Of a stretch of 64,000 nucleotides of DNA, positions 58,082-64,000 are shown piece after piece. The notes beneath the pieces are model-generated. The model saw nothing but the letters and a program-made list of their open reading frames with translations, did not search any database and was not told the origin of the DNA. The first letter of the stretch is position 1, and each line of letters opens with the position of its first letter. The stretch is from Sphingomonas metalli (lineage in GTDB: Bacteria > Pseudomonadota > Alphaproteobacteria > Sphingomonadales > Sphingomonadaceae), in contig NZ_BMIH01000002.1 of assembly GCF_014641735.1 (NCBI RefSeq), positions 558,001-622,000 on the forward strand, read 5' to 3'. A program made the position numbers and the translations under genes.

Positions 58082-58842
58082 GGCGCGCCGCCGCCCTGCT
58101 GGCGGTCGCCGCGCCGCTGACCATGGGACAGGCCAAGCCCGTGCTGGTGCCCGACGTGTCGCAGCGCGCGATCGAGATCGCCTACAGCTTCACCGGCGCC
58201 GACCTGTTGCTGTTCGGTGCGATCCTCTATCCTGGCGGGCAGGTGCCGGCGGGCGAGAAGCCAGCCGACATCGTCGTCGTCGTGCGCGGTCCGACCCAGT
58301 CGATCCTGCTGCGCGAGAAAGAGAAGGTCGCCGGCATCTGGGTGAATGCGGCGAGCGCCCGCTACCGCTCCGCCCCCAGCTTCTACGCGATCGCCTCTTC
58401 GCGGCCGATCCAGACGATCGTCGACGAGCGGCAGCGCGCGATCTACGAGCTGGGCGTCGACAGCCTGCAGCTCTCCCCCGTCTCGACCGCGCCGGCGGAC
58501 GTGCAGGCGCGGTTCGGCCAGGGGCTGGTCGAGCTGAAGACGCGCGCGGGCCTCTATGTCGAGAATCCGCGCGCGGTGGAGATCACAGACGGCGTTCTCT
58601 ACCGGGCGCGCGTCACCATCCCCGCGCGCGTGCCGGTGGGGCGGTTTACCGCCGAGACCTTCCTGATCCGCGACGGCCGCGTGCTGGCCGCGGCGGTGCG
58701 CGACATCGACATCCGCAAGTCCGGGTTCGAGCGGTTCGTCGCCCGGGCCGCGCAGCGCGCCGGCCTGCTCTACGGACTGGTCGCGGTGGCCCTGTCGGTG
58801 GGGCTGGGCTGGATCGCCGGCACGATCGCGCGCCGGGTCTGA
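58078..58842 (+). CDS. TIGR02186-like membrane protein, partner of TauE
   Basis: 254 aa from a GTG overlapping the TauE stop. N-terminal signal-like segment, then a periplasmic beta-rich body (PDVSQRAIEIAYSFTGADLLLFGAI, DIVVVVRGPTQ) and one C-terminal membrane helix (LLYGLVAVALSVGLGWIAGTI). Alphaproteobacteria carry this gene beside tauE-like exporters (TIGR02186); the role is unknown. Anchoring at the C-terminus with a large outside domain suggests an accessory subunit. Confidence 0.8.
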   Translation: MRRAAALLAVAAPLTMGQAKPVLVPDVSQRAIEIAYSFTGADLLLFGAILYPGGQVPAGEKPADIVVVVRGPTQSILLREKEKVAGIWVNAASARYRSAPSFYAIASSRPIQTIVDERQRAIYELGVDSLQLSPVSTAPADVQARFGQGLVELKTRAGLYVENPRAVEITDGVLYRARVTIPARVPVGRFTAETFLIRDGRVLAAAVRDIDIRKSGFERFVARAAQRAGLLYGLVAVALSVGLGWIAGTIARRV

Positions 58843-58920
58843 TCCCGGGCGTCGGCCGATACGCTAAATTTACCCCCGGGCCCTAGGCCGGTCGCGGCAA
58901 GCGGCGGGTGGAGCGTAGCG

Positions 58921-60564
58921 ATGACTCAGATGTACGGGGCCGAGGTGTTCGCGGCCGATCGACCGCTCGGCATGATCGCACCGGTCGGCCATGTACTGAG
59001 CGTCGGCGGCGGGGGAAGCCGCGTGCTGCTCGACCGCTCGGCGATGGCCGCGATCGCCGACGATCGCGATCCGGTCGCCGCCGCTGCCGGGCAGCTCGGC
59101 AGCCAGCTGAAGATGCGGGTGGGCGGCACCTGGCTGATCGCGAGCGTGCGGTCGGTGACGCTCGAGGATGCGGCGGGCACGCTGGTCTCGGCCGAGATCG
59201 ACTTTCTCGGCGAGGGCGACGAGGAGCGGCTGACCGGCAAGATCTTCGGCTTCCGCCGCGGCGTGACCCGCCATCCGATGCCCGGCGCCGAGGTCTATCC
59301 GGTCACCACCGCGGAGCTGCACCAGATCTACGCCGCCGACGAGCGCCCGCATATCCAGATCGGCACCGTCTATCCGACCGCCGGCATCCGCGCCGCACTC
59401 CATATCGATGCGCTGCTGGGCAAGCACTTCGCGCTGGTCGGATCGACCGGCACCGGCAAGTCGACCGCCGCGGCGCTGATCCTCCACCGCATCTGCGACC
59501 TGGCCCCGCAGGGCCATGTGGTGATGATCGATCCGCACGGCGAATATGCCGCCGCGTTTCGCGGCAACGGCGCGATCTACGACGTCAACAACCTCCAGAT
59601 GCCGTACTGGCTGATGAACTTCGAGGAACATTGCGAAGTGTTCCTGACCACCAGCGGCTCGGCACGGCAGATGGATGCCGACATCCTCGCCAAATGCCTG
59701 CTGGCCGCCAAGGCGAAGAGCCGGCTGGGGCAGGATATCGGCAAGCTGACCGTCGACGCGCCCATCCCCTATCTGCTGTCGGACCTGACCCAGATCATCG
59801 CCGCGGAAATGGGCAAGCTCGACCGCGCCAGCGACACCGCGCCCTATCTGCGGCTCAAGGCGAAGATCGACGAGATGAAGTCCGACCCGCGCTACGGATT
59901 CATGTTCTCCGGCATGCTGGTGGCGGACACGATGGCGGGCTTCCTCGCCCGGATCTTCCGCATGAACGGCGACGGCAAGCCGATCTCGATCGTCGACGTG
60001 TCGGGCGTACCGTCGGACATCACCGCGGTGGTGGTGGCGGTGCTGAGCCGGATGACCTTCGACTATGCCATCTGGTCGCGAAACGAGCCGCAGCGGCCGA
60101 TCCTGCTCGTCTGCGAGGAGGCGCATCGCTACATCCCCGCGCACGAAAGCGCGACCGCGGTCGGCCGGGTGCTGGGCCGGATCGCCAAGGAAGGGCGCAA
60201 ATACGGCGTCGCGCTCGGCCTCGTCACGCAGCGCCCGTCCGACCTGGCCGAGGGGGTGCTGTCGCAGTGCGGCACGATCATCTCGATGCGGCTCAACAAC
60301 GATCGCGACCAGGCCTTCGTCAAGGCGGCGATGCCCGAGGGCGCGCGCGGCTTCCTCGATGCGATCCCCGCGCTGCGCAACCGCGAGTGCATCATCTGCG
60401 GCGAGGGCGTGTCGATCCCGGTCCGCGTCGTCTTCGACCCGCTGGAGGAAAGCCGGCGGCCGGCCTCCGCCGATCCGCTTTTCTCGCGGCTATGGCAGGA
60501 TGCCGGCGGCGAGGAGGAAATCCTGGAGCGGACGATCAAGCGCTGGCGGGCGCAGGGGCGATAA
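58921..60564 (+). CDS. HerA-like DNA translocase/ATPase
   Basis: 547 aa. N-terminal HAS-barrel-like domain (VGHVLSVGGGGSRVLLDR), then the RecA-type motor: Walker A GSTGTGKST at about 176-184, VMIDPHGEYAAAF, Walker B ILLVCEEAHRYIP and the KYGVALGLVTQRP sensor region, with an Arg-finger candidate in SMRLNNDRDQ. HerA hexamers work with the nuclease NurA in archaea; no nurA is adjacent here. GGAG 8 bp before the ATG. Bacterial HerA is found alone or in defence systems; nothing beside it indicates defence. Confidence 0.9.
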   Translation: MTQMYGAEVFAADRPLGMIAPVGHVLSVGGGGSRVLLDRSAMAAIADDRDPVAAAAGQLGSQLKMRVGGTWLIASVRSVTLEDAAGTLVSAEIDFLGEGDEERLTGKIFGFRRGVTRHPMPGAEVYPVTTAELHQIYAADERPHIQIGTVYPTAGIRAALHIDALLGKHFALVGSTGTGKSTAAALILHRICDLAPQGHVVMIDPHGEYAAAFRGNGAIYDVNNLQMPYWLMNFEEHCEVFLTTSGSARQMDADILAKCLLAAKAKSRLGQDIGKLTVDAPIPYLLSDLTQIIAAEMGKLDRASDTAPYLRLKAKIDEMKSDPRYGFMFSGMLVADTMAGFLARIFRMNGDGKPISIVDVSGVPSDITAVVVAVLSRMTFDYAIWSRNEPQRPILLVCEEAHRYIPAHESATAVGRVLGRIAKEGRKYGVALGLVTQRPSDLAEGVLSQCGTIISMRLNNDRDQAFVKAAMPEGARGFLDAIPALRNRECIICGEGVSIPVRVVFDPLEESRRPASADPLFSRLWQDAGGEEEILERTIKRWRAQGR

Positions 60565-60598
60565 GCGCCACCCTCCGCGTCGCCCATCGCGAACGGGC

Positions 60599-60616
60599 CA
60601 CCGGCGTCCGCCGGTG
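60599..60616. terminator. GC hairpin between convergent genes
   Basis: CACCGGCG/CGCCGGTG 8-bp stem with a 2-base loop in the 84-bp gap between herA and the PEP-CTERM gene. There is no T-run on either side, so termination is only a possibility. Confidence 0.35.
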
Positions 60617-60648
60617 ACCCGCCCGTCACAATCGTCGGCGCAAGCGGA

Positions 60649-61365
60649 TCAGGCGATCGCGGCCTTGGTGCTGCGGCGGCGGTAGCGCGTGGCCGCGCCG
60701 ACCATGCCGAAGCCGACCAGCATCATCGCCCAGGTCGCCGGTTCCGGCACCGCCGTCAGCACGCCGTAGACGTCGGCGGTGGCGGTGCCGTTCTCGCGGA
60801 CGTGGAACTCGCGCGAGGTCGAGTTCAGGTAGCCGTCGCCCTTGACGTTGGCGAAGCCGCGCAACTCGAAGGCATAGGACTGGCCGTTGGCGGTGAAGTT
60901 CGCGGTGCTCTGCAGCGAGGGCAGATAGATGTAGTCGGCGTTCTCGTCATCCGTTCCGGTGTTCGGCGTGCTCTTCAGGCCCAGCGCGAAGCTCTTGGTC
61001 AACAGGCCGAGGGCGGGATCGGTGAAGTTGATGGAGAGATTGAAGGTCAGGCCGGTCAATTCGGTGCCGTTCAGGATCGTGCCGTTGTAATAGGTCAGCG
61101 AGCCGATGGTGAACTGCTGCCCCAAAGCGGCCGCGAAGGGCGAATTGCTCTTGAAGCTCAGGCTGTTCGCCTTGAAATCCTTGTTCACGTCGGTGGCGGC
61201 GGTCCCCCAGGTCACATTGGCGGTGCCGATACCGGTCGTCACGCCGGTGCTCGGCTGCGGGTTGGTGAAGGTGGCGCTGGTGGTGCCGCTGACGGTGTTG
61301 GCAGCAAGGGCGGGCGAGGCGAAAACGGCAGCACCAAGGGCTGCCGCAAGGGCGAGATTGCGCAT
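60649..61365 (-). CDS. PEP-CTERM (PEPxxWA) sorted secreted protein
   Basis: 238 aa. Signal peptide (LALAAALGAAVFASPALAA) and a Thr/Asn/Gly-rich beta-type body (SFKSNSPFAAALGQQFTIG, LTYYNGTILNGTEL) that resembles choice-of-anchor domains. The sorting tail is VPEPATWAMMLVGFGMVG followed by RYRRRS. It would be processed by an exosortase and displayed or released at the cell surface. AGGAGA sits 6 bp before the ATG at 61365; the longer frame has no support. Convergent with herA. Confidence 0.88.
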   Translation of the reverse strand: MRNLALAAALGAAVFASPALAANTVSGTTSATFTNPQPSTGVTTGIGTANVTWGTAATDVNKDFKANSLSFKSNSPFAAALGQQFTIGSLTYYNGTILNGTELTGLTFNLSINFTDPALGLLTKSFALGLKSTPNTGTDDENADYIYLPSLQSTANFTANGQSYAFELRGFANVKGDGYLNSTSREFHVRENGTATADVYGVLTAVPEPATWAMMLVGFGMVGAATRYRRRSTKAAIA

Positions 61366-62089
61366 GAAATTTCTCCTGGGCGGAAGGACTTCGACGATCA
61401 GCCGGCCGTTACCGGTAGCGTCGGATGACCTGATATCGGTCATCTTCGGTTCAGGTAACCGTAAACCCAGTCTCTTTTTGGAACCAACAAGACGTTAATT
61501 CGTTGTGACGCATCAATTGCGAAGGCATTGCAGCCACTTGCCGGATCACGTCGGCGGGCGGGATAGCGCCGTTTCAGCGGCATTTTTTCATTTTGCCTAA
61601 AACTTCAACTACTTAACGTAGTTCATAGCACGTCGGCATGATCGTGCCGAGTGGCACGGAATCTGCAATACTATTAAGCCCGCGTTTTCGCCCGTTCGTG
61701 CTGTGATGCCGCTGCAGTAGCAAGCATCGACAGCGCCGACATGTCGGCTGCTCGATTTCGATGCTGTATTCCCGTTACAAAATGCCGCTCATCGTCCGAC
61801 TCGGAAAGAAAAGGGGTCGCCGGGACAGACCGGCGACCCTGAGGAAGGTTCTGAAGGTGCAAGCCTCGACTCAGGAGGTTCCGGAAGATGCTTGCGCCAC
61901 GAACTTGATAGCTCCGCGGCGTGCAGAGTAACCAGTGTTACCTTAGCGTCAATTTGGCACAGCCTGCGCACCATTGACTTGTTGGTCGTAGCATCAACAA
62001 CTTACGGGCCTCTGTCACGGCCTGATGACGGTGGCCGGCGGATCCGTCTGGATTCTAGCGCCTGAGAAGACGAAGCGACTCCCGGCGGA
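61366..62089. other. Long intergenic stretch between PEP-CTERM gene and M23 peptidase
   Basis: 724 bp. The part next to the PEP-CTERM gene (about 61440-61680) is AT-rich and includes the PEP-CTERM promoter region. The centre has a minus-strand terminator (61803-61839), and 61840-62089 looks like the 3' untranslated region of the peptidase or a small RNA. Short ORFs here (61674-61862, 61789-61974) have no family features. No tRNA fold was found. Confidence 0.5.
61803..61839 (-). terminator. Rho-independent terminator
   Basis: 10-bp perfect stem, GGGTCGCCGG (61814-61823) with CCGGCGACCC (61830-61839), loop of 6; on the minus strand it is followed by CTTTTCTTTCC. It lies 250 bp past the M23 peptidase stop. 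Confidence 0.75.
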
Positions 62090-63565
62090 TCAGCGACCCA
62101 CGTGCAGCCCGGCGAGCTCCGCGACACGGCGCTTGAACGCCGCGAGGTTTCCGCCCGACAGGCGCGCGACGCTGGCGAAGGAGATGGAGCGCGGATTGAC
62201 CGACTGGCCGTTCTTCCACACTTCCCAGTGAAGGTGTGGGCCGGTCGACAAGCCGGTCGAGCCGACATAGCCGATCACCTGCCCTTGCCGCACCTGCTGG
62301 CCGCCGCGCACCGCGATGCGGCTCATATGGCCATAGCCGCTCGCCAGGCCGCCGGGATGGTTGAGCTTGACGAAATTGCCATAGCCCGCATTGCGCCCGG
62401 CGCTGGCGACGGTGCCGTCGCGCGCGGCGAGGATCGGCGTGCCATAGGGGGCGGCGATGTCCATCCCCTTGTGCATGCGCAGGAAACCGAGCAGCGGATG
62501 CATGCGCATGCCGAAATTGCTGGTGACGCGCCCGGCCACGGGCATGCCCATATTGCCCCGCCGCTCGACCTGGCCGGCGGCATCGAACCAGTCGGGCTGG
62601 CGCTCGCCGGCCGCGGTCCAGTGGACGAGGCGCAGCTTGCGTCGCCCCTGGTCGAGCCCGGCATAGAGCAGCTCGCCGAGGCGCACCTCGCCGGTCGCGG
62701 CGCGATCCTGCTCGATGACGAGGTCGAAGGTGTCGGCGGAGGCGACATCGCGGCCGATCGACAGGCGGGTCGCGATCGCCTTGATATAGGCCTCGACCGC
62801 ATGGGCGGGCGCGCCGGCGGCGCGGGCGGAGCGGTAGAGGCTGGAGCCGACCAGACCCTGGAGGCGGAGCGGGGTATGGTCGATCGCGATCGGCTTGCGC
62901 TCGAGCGACAGGCTGCCGTCGGCCGCGCGGGCGACGGTGACGGCGAGGTCGAAGCGCGCGCGCAGCGACAGCTGCTCGAGCGGGCGCGGCATGGTGCGGC
63001 TCGGCCGCCGGCCCAGGGTCAGCGCGATGCGGGTGCCCGAGGGGATATCGGACAGGCTGGCGGCGTCGCCGACCAGCCGCGCCGCGGCGCCAGCGTCGGT
63101 GCGCCCCACCCCGGCGCGCTCCAGCGCGCGGCTGAAGCTGTCGCCGTCGCCCAGCGTCGCGGTCAGCTCGATCAGCGGGCGCTCGGGCGCTTCGGCGAGG
63201 GGGCGGACGAAGTCGGTGGCGGCGGCCATGCGGCGGCCGGTGCCGGCGCCCAGGCCGAGCGGCGCGACGCCGAGCGTCCGCGCCTCGTCCCAGTCGCTGC
63301 CCGCGAGCGGTGCGGGCACGGCCCCGACCAGCGACCGGTCGAGGCCCGGCGACAGCATCCAGGTCGCGGCGCACAGCGCCGAACAGGTCGCCACCCCGCG
63401 CCACCAGTGGCGGGTGCCGATCTGCGTGCCGAGGTCGGGAACCCAGTCGATCGTCGCGGCGCGGGCGCGCCAGTCGGTCGGGGCAGGCGGGGTGGCGAGC
63501 CGGCCGAAGCCGCGCATGCTGGTGCCACCGGCAAGCTCCAGGCCCTGATCGTTCTTCAGAAACAC
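62090..63565 (-). CDS. M23 (LytM) peptidoglycan endopeptidase, membrane anchored
   Basis: 491 aa from a GTG. One hydrophobic segment (about 55-72, GVATCSALCAATWMLSPGL) after a cytoplasmic N-terminus; a large linker domain with an OapA/LysM-like stretch (FSRALERAGVGRTDAGAA, IPSGTRIALTLGRRP); and a C-terminal M23 domain with zinc ligands HPLLGFLRMHKGMDIA (His and Asp) and GPHLHWEV (H-x-H). It should cleave peptide cross-links in the periplasm during growth or division. The start is uncertain: the frame is open about 100 bp further up, but no ATG, GTG or TTG is there. Confidence 0.88.
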   Translation of the reverse strand: MFLKNDQGLELAGGTSMRGFGRLATPPAPTDWRARAATIDWVPDLGTQIGTRHWWRGVATCSALCAATWMLSPGLDRSLVGAVPAPLAGSDWDEARTLGVAPLGLGAGTGRRMAAATDFVRPLAEAPERPLIELTATLGDGDSFSRALERAGVGRTDAGAAARLVGDAASLSDIPSGTRIALTLGRRPSRTMPRPLEQLSLRARFDLAVTVARAADGSLSLERKPIAIDHTPLRLQGLVGSSLYRSARAAGAPAHAVEAYIKAIATRLSIGRDVASADTFDLVIEQDRAATGEVRLGELLYAGLDQGRRKLRLVHWTAAGERQPDWFDAAGQVERRGNMGMPVAGRVTSNFGMRMHPLLGFLRMHKGMDIAAPYGTPILAARDGTVASAGRNAGYGNFVKLNHPGGLASGYGHMSRIAVRGGQQVRQGQVIGYVGSTGLSTGPHLHWEVWKNGQSVNPRSISFASVARLSGGNLAAFKRRVAELAGLHVGR

Positions 63566-63753
63566 GTCGGCGACGCTCTTGTTGTTGATCGAATGGCCGC
63601 CGATCCCCCCGGCGATGGCGGGAATGCTTGTGAAGCCAAGGTGCTAAAGTCAAATTAAGCAGGCATGCGCGGCGGCTTCGCTGCGACCAGAGGTGGCGCG
63701 CCCGCGCCGATCCGCCGATCGCGACCGACAGGTTATTGCGCCGGGGCCTGCAA

Positions 63754-64000
63754 ATGCCGATGTTCATCGCCATGACCAGCCGCGCTTCCGGCAGCGTGAC
63801 CGCCGTTCTGGGGCCCACCAACACGGGCAAGACGCATCTGGCGGTGGAGCGGATGTGCGCGCATTCGAGCGGCATCATCGGCTTTCCGCTGCGCCTGCTC
63901 GCGCGCGAGGTCTATGACCGCGTCGTCGCGATCAAGGGCGCGGACCGGGTGGCGCTGGTGACCGGCGAGGAGAAGATCGTTCCGCCCGACGCGCGCTGGT
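63754..64000 (+). CDS. SUV3-like DEAD/DEAH RNA helicase, 5' part
   Basis: First 82 codons, cut by the window end. Walker A region VTAVLGPTNTGKTHLAVERM, then SGIIGFPLRLLAREVYDR and LVTGEEKIVPPDA, diagnostic of the bacterial/mitochondrial SUV3 group of superfamily 2 helicases. The ATG at 63772 is an alternative start nearer the family's usual N-terminus. It is divergent from the M23 peptidase; the 188-bp gap shows no clear promoter. Confidence 0.85.
   Translation, partial: MPMFIAMTSRASGSVTAVLGPTNTGKTHLAVERMCAHSSGIIGFPLRLLAREVYDRVVAIKGADRVALVTGEEKIVPPDARW

Noticed and set aside
58921..60564. HerA as part of an anti-phage defence island
   Set aside because: No nuclease, SIR2, DUF4297 or other defence gene adjoins it; neighbours are a TauE pair and a PEP-CTERM protein.
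61674..61974. Two short minus-strand frames in the PEP-CTERM/M23 gap
   Set aside because: They cross a clear terminator hairpin and have no ribosome site or recognisable sequence.
62102..63658. Long plus-strand frame opposite the M23 peptidase
   Set aside because: Low-complexity shadow; the zinc-binding motifs of the peptidase are on the minus strand.

Overview
The window is GC-rich (about 70%), densely coded DNA from an alphaproteobacterium, most likely Sphingomonas or a close relative in the Sphingomonadales. The evidence is the PEP-CTERM variant ending PEPATWAMMLVGFG, the tryptophan-halogenase-type flavoprotein, a serC gene with a structured leader, the TauE / TIGR02186-like pair and the many TGATG/ATGA overlaps. 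No tRNA, rRNA, CRISPR, insertion sequence or prophage was seen. A perfect match to the chromosomal parS consensus at 29715-29730 suggests the window lies in the origin-proximal part of the chromosome.

Region 1 (1-20.7 kb) is almost entirely chemotaxis, in two minus-strand operons. Operon 1 reads MCP, CheW array, CheB, HEAT protein, CheR, CheY, CheA, a small CheA-linked protein and CheY (cut by the window edge). Operon 2 reads STAS, CheY, CheA, CheW, an outer-membrane barrel protein, MCP, CheW, CheR, CheB and a large helical protein that I propose is CheZ-like. Two genes of operon 1 look damaged: cheA lacks most of P2 and P3, and the multi-CheW gene has a truncated, out-of-frame first domain. 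Operon 2 looks intact. An esterase and a zinc-independent MDR oxidoreductase lie between the operons.

Region 2 (21-31.3 kb) holds a KefB-type antiporter, a Phd/PIN toxin-antitoxin pair with a palindromic operator, a tryptophan-halogenase-like enzyme, and a signalling island. The island contains a hybrid histidine kinase with a ParD-like N-terminus, a CHASE3 histidine kinase, a lone receiver, a LuxR-type regulator and a stand-alone HPt protein. Region 3 (31.3-36.5 kb) is a five-gene Csu-type (archaic chaperone-usher) pilus operon directly beside that island, which may control it.

Region 4 (36.6-64 kb) is mostly metabolic and housekeeping: a CoA-transferase/flavin reductase/CoA-lyase operon, serC-serA, an acyltransferase, pheA, cytochrome c, and a mutY / beta-lactamase-like / nudC operon. 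It continues with dciA and two DsbA-like proteins, a radical-SAM / UdgX DNA-repair pair, TauE with its TIGR02186-like partner, a HerA ATPase, a PEP-CTERM protein, an M23 peptidase and the start of a SUV3-like helicase. From 50.6 to 56.9 kb there are four copies of a ~97-bp palindromic REPIN-like repeat, one of them in frame inside mutY.
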